DNA of 49,209 nt, taken from assembly GCA_900542525.1 (NCBI GenBank), contig UQNZ01000012.1:1-49209 (forward strand), written 5' to 3'. The first letter of the stretch is position 1, and every line of letters starts with the position of its first letter. This DNA is from an uncultured Eggerthella sp. (GTDB lineage Bacteria; Actinomycetota; Coriobacteriia; Coriobacteriales; Eggerthellaceae). A program made the translations under genes and the position numbers. Shown in pieces: positions 16,700 to 24,686 of this stretch. A model generated the notes under the pieces. The model saw only the letters and a list, made by a program, of their open reading frames with translations, had not been told where the DNA came from and made no database searches.

Positions 16700-16711
16700 G
16701 TAGAATTCTAC
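16700..16711. promoter_or_regulatory. 12-bp palindrome in the rubrerythrin/aminopeptidase divergent region
   Basis: GTAGAATTCTAC is a perfect palindrome about 115 bases upstream of rubrerythrin, on the side from which that gene is transcribed. It could be a regulator site overlapping a TAGAAT-like -10. It does not fit the PerR consensus. Confidence 0.3.
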
Positions 16712-16731
16712 TCCATGAAACAATAAAAAAG

Positions 16732-16760
16732 TTGATTGCTAACAAATGGTTAACTATTTT
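16732..16760 (+). promoter_or_regulatory. Promoter of the M18 aminopeptidase gene
   Basis: TTGATT (16732-16737) and TATTTT (16755-16760) are separated by 17 bases, about 110 bases before the ATG at 16873. Confidence 0.5.
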
Positions 16761-16872
16761 TTAATGCGAAAAACACTATCGATCGATGCGTCTGGGCATA
16801 AGAGAAGCAACAGCGCTGAAGAAGCATAGCGCGCGAATAAGTTTGCGAGCGAACTGAAACGAAAGGACGATC

Positions 16873-18324
16873 ATGGAACGCAAGAATGCGTGGAAAACGT
16901 ACACTGATCAGGACAAAGAGAGCCTTGAGGAACTCTGCGAAGACTATAAGGAATTTCTCTCAGAGTGCAAAACAGAGCGTCTAGCAACGAAGCGTGCCAT
17001 TGAAATGGCCCAAGACGCTGGTTATGCGTCGCTCAAAGAGGCCATTGCTGCAGGCAGGACGCTGAAACCAGGTGACAAGGTCTGGATCGACAACTATGGC
17101 AAGGCAGTCATGCTCGTGCAGATCGGCACGAATGATATCGTGGCAGGCGTGAATATTTTGGGCGCGCACATTGATTCTCCACGTCTCGACCTGAAGCAGA
17201 ATCCGCTCTATGAAGCTTCCGATTTCGTGCTGCTCGACACGCACTATTACGGCGGCATCAAGAACTATCAGTGGGTCGCGCTGCCGCTCGCGCTTAAAGG
17301 CGTAGTGGCCAAGAAGGATGGCACCGTACTCGACATTTCGTTGGGCGACGATCCAGCCGACCCGGTCTTCTGTGTGACCGATCTGCTGCCGCATCTTGGT
17401 GCAGAGCAGATGAAGAAGAATGGTAGGGAAGTGGTGGAAGGCGAAAGCCTCGACGTTCTGTTCGGAAGCGAGCCGCTCATCATCGAAGACACTGAAGAAG
17501 CCAGTGAATCCAAGTCAGCCAAAAAAGAGCAAACCTATGAAGAGCAGATTACGAGCACCGCGCAAAAGGAAGCAGTGCGTGCTCATATCATGCAGTTGCT
17601 TCTTGAGCGCTTTGGCATAGAGGAAGAGGACTTCCTTTCTGCTGAGATCGAGGTAGTTCCTGCGGGTGATGCGCGCGATTGCGGACTCGATCGTTCGATG
17701 GTGATCGGCTACGGCCAGGATGATCGTGTGTGCGCTTACACAAGTCTGGTGGCGCAGCTCGCGGTCGAAAGCCCTGCACGCACAGCAGTATGCATTCTGG
17801 TAGATAAAGAGGAGATCGGCAGCGTTGGCGCAACGGGTATGACCTCGGCGTTCTTCGAAAACACCATGGCAGAAATCCTTAACTTGATGGGTCAGCAAAG
17901 CAATCTGGCGTTGCGTCGCTGCCTTGCGAATTCCTCGATGCTCTCTTCCGATGTGAGCGCAGCCTTCGATCCTTCATATGCCTCGGTCTTCGAGCCGAAG
18001 AATTCCGCCTATTGCGGACGTGGTCTCGTGTTCAACAAGTACACGGGTTCTGGTGGTAAGTCGGGCTCGAACGATGCGAACGCCGAATATATGGCGGCGC
18101 TGCGCAAGATCATGGACGATACAGGCGTGAAGTATCAAACCGCTGAACTGGGCCGCGTGAATGCGGGCGGCGGCGGAACCATCGCCTACATCCCTGCGAA
18201 ATATGGCATGAACGTCATCGATTCAGGCGTGGCAGTGCTCTCCATGCATTCACCTTGGGAAGTTACGTCGAAAGCAGACATCTACGAAGCCTACAAAGGC
18301 TATAAAGCCTTCCTGAACGCCTAA
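16873..18324 (+). CDS. M18-family aminopeptidase
   Basis: This 483-residue zinc metallopeptidase of the M18 (aspartyl aminopeptidase) family releases N-terminal residues from peptides in the cytoplasm. Metal and active-site motifs appear in order: GAHIDSPRLDLK (about 94-105), HYYGGIKNYQW, DKEEIGSVGATG in the middle, SSDVSAAFDPSYASVFE, and MHSPWEVTSKADIYEAYKGY at the C-terminus with its zinc histidine. The length fits bacterial M18 enzymes. An acidic low-complexity stretch near 205-220 (EDTEEASESKSAKKEQ) is probably a surface loop. A purine-rich GAAAGGA precedes the ATG. It appears monocistronic. Confidence 0.93.
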   Translation: MERKNAWKTYTDQDKESLEELCEDYKEFLSECKTERLATKRAIEMAQDAGYASLKEAIAAGRTLKPGDKVWIDNYGKAVMLVQIGTNDIVAGVNILGAHIDSPRLDLKQNPLYEASDFVLLDTHYYGGIKNYQWVALPLALKGVVAKKDGTVLDISLGDDPADPVFCVTDLLPHLGAEQMKKNGREVVEGESLDVLFGSEPLIIEDTEEASESKSAKKEQTYEEQITSTAQKEAVRAHIMQLLLERFGIEEEDFLSAEIEVVPAGDARDCGLDRSMVIGYGQDDRVCAYTSLVAQLAVESPARTAVCILVDKEEIGSVGATGMTSAFFENTMAEILNLMGQQSNLALRRCLANSSMLSSDVSAAFDPSYASVFEPKNSAYCGRGLVFNKYTGSGGKSGSNDANAEYMAALRKIMDDTGVKYQTAELGRVNAGGGGTIAYIPAKYGMNVIDSGVAVLSMHSPWEVTSKADIYEAYKGYKAFLNA

Positions 18325-18366
18325 TTTTATTACCTTGCGTATAGCGAAATCTTATGCCGAACTAAT

Positions 18367-18405
18367 CAACGCCCGATCTCCGCGTTATGCCAAGATCGGG
18401 CGTTG
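18367..18405. terminator. Hairpin between convergent aminopeptidase and kinase genes
   Basis: CAACGCCCGATCT (18367-18379) pairs perfectly with AGATCGGGCGTTG (18393-18405), a 13-bp stem. There is no T-run on either strand, but its location between two convergent gene ends supports a two-way terminator role. Confidence 0.6.
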
Positions 18406-18427
18406 TCATGTTGTTGCGTCGGAAAAT

Positions 18428-19303
18428 TTATTTCAGCAGGTCGGCAACTTTGCCAAGCAATGGCTCGAAGCTGATGCCACGGCTCATGAAGCTCGGCTGC
18501 TCGAGGGTAACGATCATCGCATCGTGTACGAACTTGCCTGCAAAATCAACGGCCGCATCTAGGCTCTTCTCAGCCATGATGGCCGCGGTCACGCAGGAAC
18601 AGAACAGGTCGCCCGTACCGTGCAGCATAACAGGAAGTTTTTCCACCACGAACTCCGTGAGGGGAGTATTGCGACCCGCGACATAGTTGCGTAAGAAGCC
18701 ATCTTCACGATCCACACCCTTGATGATCACGTTCTTCGCGCCACGATTGCGCAACATGTTGATCATGCTCTCGACTTCTTCAACAGAGACGTTCTGTCCC
18801 GTGTATTCAGTACCCAAGATGATGGAAGCTTCAGTGAGGTTCGGCGTAAGGATATCTGCGCCATCGGCCAAGTTCGCCATCGCATCGCACAGTTCTTTAG
18901 TGTAGGTGGGATAGACCTTGCCATGATCGCCCATTACCGGATCAACGATACGCAGCGCATTAGGGAACAGCGCATACAAACGCTGAATGCTATCGACCTG
19001 CTCGGGTGCGCCAAGGAAGCCAGAGTAGATAGCATCCAGGAAGACGTCTACTCTTTCCCAAGCATCGATATAGGGCTGCATCATGTCGGTGGTGTCGAGC
19101 ATGTGCCACACGGGGAAGGCGGTGTGCGAAGAGAAAAGACCAGTCGGAAGGGGACACACATCGCAGCCTGCTGCAGAGATAACAGGAATCGCCACGCCTA
19201 GCGAGCACTTTCCGTATCCGCACAGATCGTGTACCGCGCCTACGCGTGGAATGTAATCAGGATTCTCGGCGTGTTCGTAGAGTGGCATGCTTTGCAGTCC
19301 CAT
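18428..19303 (-). CDS. Pyridoxal/pyridoxamine kinase (ribokinase family)
   Basis: The 291-residue protein phosphorylates vitamin B6 vitamers to give PLP or PMP. Near the N-terminus VGAVHDLCGYGKCSLGVAIPVISAAGCDVCPLPTGL is the typical start of PdxK/PdxY proteins, followed by SSHTAFPVW. DPVMGDHGK (121-129) and TPNLTEA (153-159) belong to the ATP and substrate cleft, and HGTGDLF (228-234) carries the catalytic Asp232. Several PLP enzymes occur in this window, but there is no direct operon link to them. The start at 19303 gives the family N-terminus; a start 17 codons earlier is possible. It lies 66 bases after a small membrane protein gene on the same strand. Confidence 0.9.
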   Translation of the reverse strand: MGLQSMPLYEHAENPDYIPRVGAVHDLCGYGKCSLGVAIPVISAAGCDVCPLPTGLFSSHTAFPVWHMLDTTDMMQPYIDAWERVDVFLDAIYSGFLGAPEQVDSIQRLYALFPNALRIVDPVMGDHGKVYPTYTKELCDAMANLADGADILTPNLTEASIILGTEYTGQNVSVEEVESMINMLRNRGAKNVIIKGVDREDGFLRNYVAGRNTPLTEFVVEKLPVMLHGTGDLFCSCVTAAIMAEKSLDAAVDFAGKFVHDAMIVTLEQPSFMSRGISFEPLLGKVADLLK

Positions 19304-19369
19304 GATGCGCTTCTTTCTGTTCGTGTCCAACTGAACGGGCGTTTTTTGAACCAAAATATAGCGAGTGCG

Positions 19370-19558
19370 CTATTCGTCTTCGCTCTCATTCTCTTCGTCA
19401 TGATCCTCCGGGCGTTCACCGCGATCGCGAAACACTCTGCGCGTTTTGCGTTCGCTGATCACCGCTGCGACGATGCTGATAACGATCCCAGCACCGACCA
19501 AACATCCGATTCCGGCATACGTTTCAAAAATGAAATGGTAGATCTCAGCCAGATCCAT
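19370..19558 (-). CDS. Small single-pass membrane protein
   Basis: The 62-residue product has one hydrophobic helix (about residues 15-35: AGIGCLVGAGIVISIVAAVI), a basic stretch directly after it (SERKTRRVFRDR) and a very acidic tail (EDHDEENESEDE). By the positive-inside rule the tail is cytoplasmic. AAAGGGG lies four to five bases before the ATG. No family is recognised. It is upstream of, and probably cotranscribed with, the pyridoxal kinase gene. Confidence 0.7.
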   Translation of the reverse strand: MDLAEIYHFIFETYAGIGCLVGAGIVISIVAAVISERKTRRVFRDRGERPEDHDEENESEDE

Positions 19559-19757
19559 GATGCCCCTTTATACTTTGTTTCCTATTGGCAGGATCACTCT
19601 GTGTCTTCTCGAATGTTCAAGCAGCCTTGAAAAGAGAGAAGAGCTGTTAGGTGGTATCCTATTTGGTTGTAAAGTATACTCAATCTGAATATCTCAACAA
19701 TACCAAAGACGCGCTGATGAAGTTCTGCGTTGAACTATTGTTTACGAAAGGGAAATC

Positions 19758-21038
19758 ATGCTCGACATCCGATTCGTCCGCGAAAACATCGATCTTGTGA
19801 ACAAGGCCATGGAAAGCCGCAATTTCACGTGGGATTCGAAGCGCTTCTTGCAGCTCGACGAAGATCGCCGCAGCGCGATCGCGCAGGAGGAAGCGTTGCT
19901 TTCGCAGCGCAACACCATTTCGAAGAGCATCGGAGCGCTCATGGGCGAAGGCAAGAAGGAAGAGGCAGAAGCAGCCAAAGCGGAGGTCGCGAAGCTCAAA
20001 GAGCAGATCGCCTACTACTCCGATTTGCACGAACAGGCCGAGTCTGCGCTCAAAGAGCTCATCCTCGCGATTCCGAACATTCCTTCCGAAACCACGCCGA
20101 TCGGCAAAGATGAAGACGATAACCCCGAGGTGCGTCGTTGGGGCACGCCGCCCACGTTCGATTTCGAATTCAAAGCACACTGGGATCTTGGCGTAGATTT
20201 GGGCATCATTGACTTCGAGCGTGCGGTGAAGCTCGCCGAATCGCGCTTCGTGCTGCTCGGTGGCTTGGGCGCTCGTCTTGAGCGCGCGCTCATCAGCTTC
20301 ATGGCCGACACGCATGTTTCTCGTGGCTACAAGGAATGGTGGTGTCCGGTCATGGCAAATGCCAAGACGCTTACGGGCACTGGTCAGCTTCCGAAGTTCG
20401 AGGAAGACTTGTTCAAGACCACGGAAGGTCTCTATCTCATTCCCACCGCTGAAGTGCAGCTCACGAATATCCACTCCGATGAGGTGCTCAACGCCGATCA
20501 GCTGCCGCTCAAATATTGCGCCTTCACACCGTGCTTCCGCGAAGAAGCAGGCAGTGCTGGTCGCGATACACGCGGGCTCATTCGCTTGCACCAGTTCGAC
20601 AAGGTCGAGATGGTGAAATATGCAAAGCCTGAAGAATCTTACGATGACCTTGAGGCGATGGTCGCCGACGCGGAGAACATCCTCCAGCTGCTTGGTTTGC
20701 CTTATCGTGTGATTAGCCTCTGCACGGGTGATCTGGGCTTCTCTGCAGCGAAGACCTACGATTTGGAGGTGTGGCTGCCTTCATATGATGCCTATAAGGA
20801 AATCTCTTCCTGCTCGAACTGCGAAGACTTCCAGGCGCGTCGCGCTAACATCAAGTACAAGGACCCCGAGAGCTTCAAAGGCAATCGTCTCGTGCATACG
20901 CTGAACGGCTCCGGTCTTGCGGTTGGCCGCACCATGGCTGCGATCCTTGAGAATTACCAGCAGCCCGATGGCTCGGTCAAGGTTCCCGATGTACTCGTTC
21001 CCTATATGGGTGGCATCGAATACATCAAGCCCGAATAA
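19758..21038 (+). CDS. serS: Seryl-tRNA synthetase
   Basis: The 426-residue class II synthetase charges tRNA-Ser. It starts MLDIRFVRENIDLV, as SerRS does, and the first about 100 residues form the long coiled-coil arm that grips the tRNA-Ser variable loop (ALLSQRNTISKSIGALMGEGKKEEAEAAK). Motif 2 is FREEAGSAGRDTRGL near residue 260; motif 3 is GSGLAVGRTMAAILENYQ near residue 380. AAAGGGAAA precedes the ATG. The 12-base gap to the next gene suggests readthrough. Confidence 0.98.
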   Translation: MLDIRFVRENIDLVNKAMESRNFTWDSKRFLQLDEDRRSAIAQEEALLSQRNTISKSIGALMGEGKKEEAEAAKAEVAKLKEQIAYYSDLHEQAESALKELILAIPNIPSETTPIGKDEDDNPEVRRWGTPPTFDFEFKAHWDLGVDLGIIDFERAVKLAESRFVLLGGLGARLERALISFMADTHVSRGYKEWWCPVMANAKTLTGTGQLPKFEEDLFKTTEGLYLIPTAEVQLTNIHSDEVLNADQLPLKYCAFTPCFREEAGSAGRDTRGLIRLHQFDKVEMVKYAKPEESYDDLEAMVADAENILQLLGLPYRVISLCTGDLGFSAAKTYDLEVWLPSYDAYKEISSCSNCEDFQARRANIKYKDPESFKGNRLVHTLNGSGLAVGRTMAAILENYQQPDGSVKVPDVLVPYMGGIEYIKPE

Positions 21039-21049
21039 GCGATTGAACT

Positions 21050-21913
21050 ATGCTTGGCAAGCGCGCGCGAAATACGAACAAGCCCCGCGGAAAGCATGCT
21101 GCTCATGCAGCGCCTCCTGCGCCGAAGCGCGCTTCAGCGACCATGTCCACCACGCCGCGTCCTGCTCAAGCACCTCATGCCCCGCAGAAGCCCCGATCAG
21201 CTGCGCCGCACGCTCCCGCGGCAAATCAGGCTCCGCGTTCAGGAGCAGGAGCATCGCCAACTGTGAAGGTGCCGCACGCTGCAGCTGCGAGACCTCAGGG
21301 CGATCAGATTCCTATGAGCAAAGAAATGCCTTCCGCGCGTTCGCAAGAGCAAAAGCCCTCCAGCGCGAAGAAGGAAAAAAGGACCAAAAAGAAGCGCACT
21401 TCGCGTGTGTTCAAGATCATTATCACGATTATCTTGCTGGTTGTGCTTGTTGGCGGTGGACTGCTGGTTTGGAACTACCTGTTCCGCTACGACGACAAAC
21501 AAGATTTCCAAGGTCAGTGGAAGATCGAAGGAACGAATGCTTCGATCGTGATCACCGATTCCGAGATCAAGCTCACCGATAGCGTGAGCTTCGGATATGA
21601 ACTTGATACGTTTGCGAAGACCATCAAGTACACCTATGTGAATTACGTCAACGAAGGTTCGTATGTGTTCTCTCCCGAACGTGATGTGCTTACGATCACT
21701 GATGTGAATCCCGAGGCAAAACAGGGTGAAGAGAACCAATCGATGCGCCTGTTGAAGGTCTCGGCTCAATCAACGGGCGAACCAGAAACTGCCAACAACA
21801 ACGACACGAGCGACGCTCAGACCAACGGTGTCGGCGTGATCGATGGTACGGAGAGTCCAACACAAGCTGAGCGCAATGAACGCTCTGCTGGTTCCGCCCA
21901 GAGTGGAGACTAG
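21050..21913 (+). CDS. Single-pass membrane protein with Pro/Ala-rich basic N-terminus
   Basis: The 287-residue protein is not recognised. Residues 1-118 are rich in Ala, Pro, Lys and Arg, ending in a strongly basic run (KKEKRTKKKR), so this part is cytoplasmic and probably disordered. One membrane helix covers about 120-143. The outside part has a small beta-rich domain (DFQGQWKIEGTNASIVITDS onward, about 152-225) whose Q/W/G-containing strands recall lipocalin-like DUF5640-type domains, and then an acidic, Asn/Thr-rich tail. No clear ribosome binding site precedes the ATG; translation could be coupled to serS, or begin at the in-frame ATG at 21143. Confidence 0.7.
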   Translation: MLGKRARNTNKPRGKHAAHAAPPAPKRASATMSTTPRPAQAPHAPQKPRSAAPHAPAANQAPRSGAGASPTVKVPHAAAARPQGDQIPMSKEMPSARSQEQKPSSAKKEKRTKKKRTSRVFKIIITIILLVVLVGGGLLVWNYLFRYDDKQDFQGQWKIEGTNASIVITDSEIKLTDSVSFGYELDTFAKTIKYTYVNYVNEGSYVFSPERDVLTITDVNPEAKQGEENQSMRLLKVSAQSTGEPETANNNDTSDAQTNGVGVIDGTESPTQAERNERSAGSAQSGD

Positions 21914-21916
21914 CCT

Positions 21917-22333
21917 GTGGCAGAGAAGATCGCGCTTGAGCGGCTGAGGGTACTGCCTGATCGCATCGAAGCAGAGGTGCGCGTTCTCGACCCTGCCTTT
22001 CGCACTACTTCACCCGAGCTTATAGTCCAGGTGCTCGATCAGTTTCCCACGATCCCGTATCATGCTTGTCGAAACGAAACAGGTCCTACCTTTAGCGCAG
22101 TCATGGAGAGCACCTCGTTGCCGCACTTACTTGAGCATCTGGTGATCGACATCCAAACGCGGGCGCATGCTGAGCGAGAAGGAGAAACGACCGATTCAGT
22201 TTTTACCGGTACGACTCAATGGAGCGCAACCATGGACGATGTGGCCATTGTGCGCGTTTCTTTCTATGATGACCTTATTGCGCTCGGGGCTTTCAAAAAA
22301 GCGCTCCGCTTTATCAATCAAGAGCTTGTATAG
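21917..22333 (+). CDS. Conserved-looking protein of unknown function
   Basis: The 138-residue soluble protein begins at GTG 21917, three bases after the preceding stop, with GTGGAG upstream, so it belongs to the serS-headed transcript. The segment SLPHLLEHLVIDIQTRA followed by VFTGTTQW recalls the N-terminal region of cyanophycin synthetases (HxxEHxxLELQ then a FGxTR element), but the rest of that enzyme is absent. I treat the resemblance as a lead, not an assignment. Confidence 0.6.
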   Translation: MAEKIALERLRVLPDRIEAEVRVLDPAFRTTSPELIVQVLDQFPTIPYHACRNETGPTFSAVMESTSLPHLLEHLVIDIQTRAHAEREGETTDSVFTGTTQWSATMDDVAIVRVSFYDDLIALGAFKKALRFINQELV

Positions 22334-22677
22334 ACCATATGTAAGACCATTTGTGGGTTCGTACGCAAAGCCACGTGAACTTGAAGTGTACTTCACCAGT
22401 CATGACGCTCTTTGCTTTCTCCGGTGGCATGCAAGCCGACGGGAATCAGCCTATAGGTATTGCTCGATGCATTGGCTGTCAGACGGTCTCGGTGGCATTC
22501 GAAAAACGGTAATCAACGCGATGTAAACAAACCTATGTACGTGATGTTTTTTGATTCTCGCCCGATGCGAAGTGTCTATAATAGAACGCAGCCCGCTTTC
22601 GGAAAGAGACCGCATGGTATCGCCCCGCAAGCGTGTTCCTAAGAAGTAGTAAGTTCATGTATAAAGGGGGAAACACT
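22334..22677 (+). other. 344-base intergenic region with a promoter near its end
   Basis: No gene, tRNA or known riboswitch was recognised. The only clear element is the -10 at 22577-22582. A stretch at about 22430-22500 is rich in GGTGGCAT-like words (two copies near 22424 and 22490) but forms no long stem by eye. Confidence 0.4.
22551..22582 (+). promoter_or_regulatory. Promoter of the YtxH-like gene cluster
   Basis: TATAAT at 22577-22582 is a perfect -10. TTGATT at 22551-22556 is the best -35 but with a 20-base spacer; TTCTCG at 22555-22560 gives a 16-base spacer. The start would be near 22589. Confidence 0.6.
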
Positions 22678-23280
22678 ATGGGAAGATTCGCAACATTTCT
22701 CGTTGGTGGCTTAGTTGGTGCAGGTATTGCCCTTCTCACAACGCCCCGCACGGGTGAAGAGAATCGTGCGCTCATCAACGACACGCTCAACGAAAACTAT
22801 CCGGATGCGATGAAAGCAGTGAGTGCAACTACCAATCAGTTCGTCGATGCTGCTGCAACTACTTCGACCAAGGTCATCAACACGGTGGTCGACAAAGGTG
22901 CTGAAGTAAAAAAAGGATTAACTAGTCGCGTAGAGCAGACTGCTCCTGCGGTCGTCGAGAAGAATGACGAACTGCGCGACAAGATAGACGCAGCACGCGA
23001 GCGCATTGCTGCGCAGGTTGCGAAGAATGCTGAAGCTGTTCACGATACGGCAGTCGATGCAGTGCCGGTAGCGATGGACGCTGCTAAGAATGCGAAAACA
23101 GCGGTCAAGGAAGCTGCTGAAAATGCAACGGATGCAGCAAAAGACATCGCGCAGAGTGCTGCCGATGCTGCGAAGAACACCGCAAAGACCGCTGCAAGCG
23201 CGGCGAAAGACGTGGCAGAGACCGCCAAGAAAACAGCTAAGTCTGCTGCGGATGCAGCGAAGAAGGCCGCCAAGAAATAA
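22678..23280 (+). CDS. YtxH-like membrane-anchored protein with Ala/Lys repeat tail
   Basis: The 200-residue protein starts GRFATFLVGGLVGAGIALLTTPRTGEENR, the pattern of YtxH-type stress proteins: one short membrane helix (about 5-21) followed by a TPRTG-like turn. The rest is helical and built of Ala, Lys, Asp and Thr; from about 135 to the end it is an 11-residue-like repeat (AAKDxAxxAAD, KTAASAAKDVAETAKKTAK) resembling LEA proteins or histone H1-like tails. Those tails protect membranes or bind DNA; which applies here is not known. AAGGGGG lies seven bases before the ATG. It heads a cluster with PRC-barrel and TM2 proteins. Confidence 0.82.
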   Translation: MGRFATFLVGGLVGAGIALLTTPRTGEENRALINDTLNENYPDAMKAVSATTNQFVDAAATTSTKVINTVVDKGAEVKKGLTSRVEQTAPAVVEKNDELRDKIDAARERIAAQVAKNAEAVHDTAVDAVPVAMDAAKNAKTAVKEAAENATDAAKDIAQSAADAAKNTAKTAASAAKDVAETAKKTAKSAADAAKKAAKK

Positions 23281-23316
23281 TGCGTTGTTCACGCGATAGC
23301 GCTAACGATTCACCAA

Positions 23317-23346
23317 CGATAAGGCGCTCTTAGGAGTGCCTTATCG
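23317..23346 (+). terminator. Strong hairpin between YtxH-like and PRC-barrel genes
   Basis: CGATAAGGCGCTC (23317-23329) pairs with GAGTGCCTTATCG (23334-23346) through 13 bp with one G-U, around a TTAG loop. No T-run follows, and the next gene's ribosome binding site begins six bases later. It may be a partial terminator or a processing and stability element that sets different levels of the two genes. Confidence 0.5.
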
Positions 23347-23360
23347 CGCATTGAGGGGCT

Positions 23361-24161
23361 ATGGGAGACATTCATACAACGCAACAATTGATGGGAGTGC
23401 GTGTCGAACACGCCAAGAAGCCAGGGAAACGGCTTGGGCGCGTTCGTCATTTCATCTTTCATCCCACCAGGCGCAAGATCGTGGGCTTTGCGGTGAAACG
23501 ACCCGATGCTGCGCTCATGTTCCACCGCAGCGACATCTTCGTAGCGCTCGACGGTTATAGTGTGGTCGATGGCGTGGTCATGATCAATGACGACAGCCAA
23601 TCAACGGGCCGCGCTGCTTGCAAGCGCCTTGGCGTTTCATGGGATGATTGCGTTATCTGGCAAGGCTTGCCGCTTATGACAGAAGACGAAGAGCGCCTAG
23701 GCTATGTTGGCAGCGTTTCCTTCGATGCCGAAACAGGCGATGTCGTATCGCTTCAGGTCGATAAAGGGGCATCGGTAGAATTTCTGCTTGGCAGATCTGA
23801 ATTACCAGCCAGCCTTATAAAGGGCTTCAAGATAGGCATCGGCGATAATCTCTCCAAGGCTTCGGAGGATGAGACCTTCCGTGGTGCGATCGTTGTCTCT
23901 CCAGAAGCGCTCAAGCTTGAACGCGCGGGTGGAGTGGCGGAAAAAGCGGGCGCAGGTGCGGCAGTTGCAGCACATAAGGTTTCTCAAGCAAAAGACAAGG
24001 TGAAGCCAAAAGCTGAAGAAGCAGCCCAAAAAGCCGAGGAGTTGGTGAACAAAGGAGCGTATAACCTCGGAGTTCATCTTTCTAAGACACGGGGCATGTT
24101 CTCGAATTTCAAAGACGAATACAAGAAAGCGCTCGAAGGGAAGAGCGATGAGCGCGAATAG
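23361..24161 (+). CDS. PRC-barrel domain protein with helical tail
   Basis: The 266-residue protein contains two PRC-barrel-like units: LMGVRVEHAKKPGKRLGRVRHFIFHPTRRKIVGFAV (about 10-46) and ERLGYVGSVSFDAETGDVVSLQV (about 112-134), each with the G-x-V-x-x-hydrophobic pattern and a D/T-x-x-x-V turn. Residues 195-255 are Ala/Lys/Glu-rich and helical, like the tail of the upstream YtxH-like protein. PRC-barrels occur in RNA-processing and envelope-stress proteins; the partner is unknown. GAGGGG precedes the ATG. It overlaps the next gene by 14 bases, so those two are translationally coupled. Confidence 0.82.
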   Translation: MGDIHTTQQLMGVRVEHAKKPGKRLGRVRHFIFHPTRRKIVGFAVKRPDAALMFHRSDIFVALDGYSVVDGVVMINDDSQSTGRAACKRLGVSWDDCVIWQGLPLMTEDEERLGYVGSVSFDAETGDVVSLQVDKGASVEFLLGRSELPASLIKGFKIGIGDNLSKASEDETFRGAIVVSPEALKLERAGGVAEKAGAGAAVAAHKVSQAKDKVKPKAEEAAQKAEELVNKGAYNLGVHLSKTRGMFSNFKDEYKKALEGKSDERE

Positions 24162-24594
24162 CGATATCGCCCCCGAAGTTCCCGAAGCGGATTTTCACAA
24201 GGCAAAAGTCGCTTTCGAGGAATCGCTTGGTTCGAACTTCGGTACGGCTTCCATCCTTGAAGAGGAAGAAGAGGCTCCCAATCTTACGAGCACGGATCCA
24301 TCGCGCATGAGCAAGGTTCTTTTCACGATGCGCCGGATCTCGCTGAATGACCATCGCACCGCAGGCATCCTTGCGCTTACCCTGGGCGCATTTGGCATGC
24401 ATAAGTTCTATCTTGGCTACCATGAACAGGGGTTTTTGCTGTTGCTTGCTACGATCATCCTTGTAACGCTTTTATCTGGTATCGGCATTCTGGCCATTTG
24501 GCTGGTTGTTGGAGTCGAAGGAATCATCTATCTTTCGAAGTCACCGCAAGAATTCGAACGAATTTATGTAGAGGGTACGCATAACTGGTTCTAG
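24148..24594 (+). CDS. TM2 domain membrane protein
   Basis: The 148-residue protein has an acidic cytoplasmic N-terminus of about 65 residues and a TM2 domain: AGILALTLGAFGMHKFYLGYHEQGFLLLL, a turn, then GIGILAIWLVVGVEGIIYL. The GxxGxHxFYLG core is diagnostic. TM2 proteins are small membrane proteins of poorly defined function. The ATG lies inside the end of the PRC-barrel gene with AAGGGAAG upstream. Confidence 0.88.
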   Translation: MSANSDIAPEVPEADFHKAKVAFEESLGSNFGTASILEEEEEAPNLTSTDPSRMSKVLFTMRRISLNDHRTAGILALTLGAFGMHKFYLGYHEQGFLLLLATIILVTLLSGIGILAIWLVVGVEGIIYLSKSPQEFERIYVEGTHNWF

Positions 24595-24621
24595 CGGTGC
24601 AGGTTCCCTGTTCTTTTACGT

Positions 24622-24627
24622 TATAAT
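24622..24627 (+). promoter_or_regulatory. -10 element upstream of the aldolase gene
   Basis: A perfect TATAAT 60 bases before the aldolase ATG. No consensus -35 is present at 16-18 bases upstream. Confidence 0.5.
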
Positions 24628-24686
24628 AGGCTGCGATCATTCAAGCAAGTTGCACACAGGTGCAATGCTTAAATAAGGAGGAGAAT

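Noticed and set aside
19641..19680. T-box-like AGGTGGTATCC upstream of serS
   Set aside because: It lacks the CCGCG part of the T-box, there is no room for the specifier stem, and no terminator/antiterminator pair follows.
22167..22526. 119-codon frame overlapping the end of the gene at 21917 and continuing into the gap
   Set aside because: It is out of frame with the called gene, has no ribosome binding site and shows no recognisable domain.
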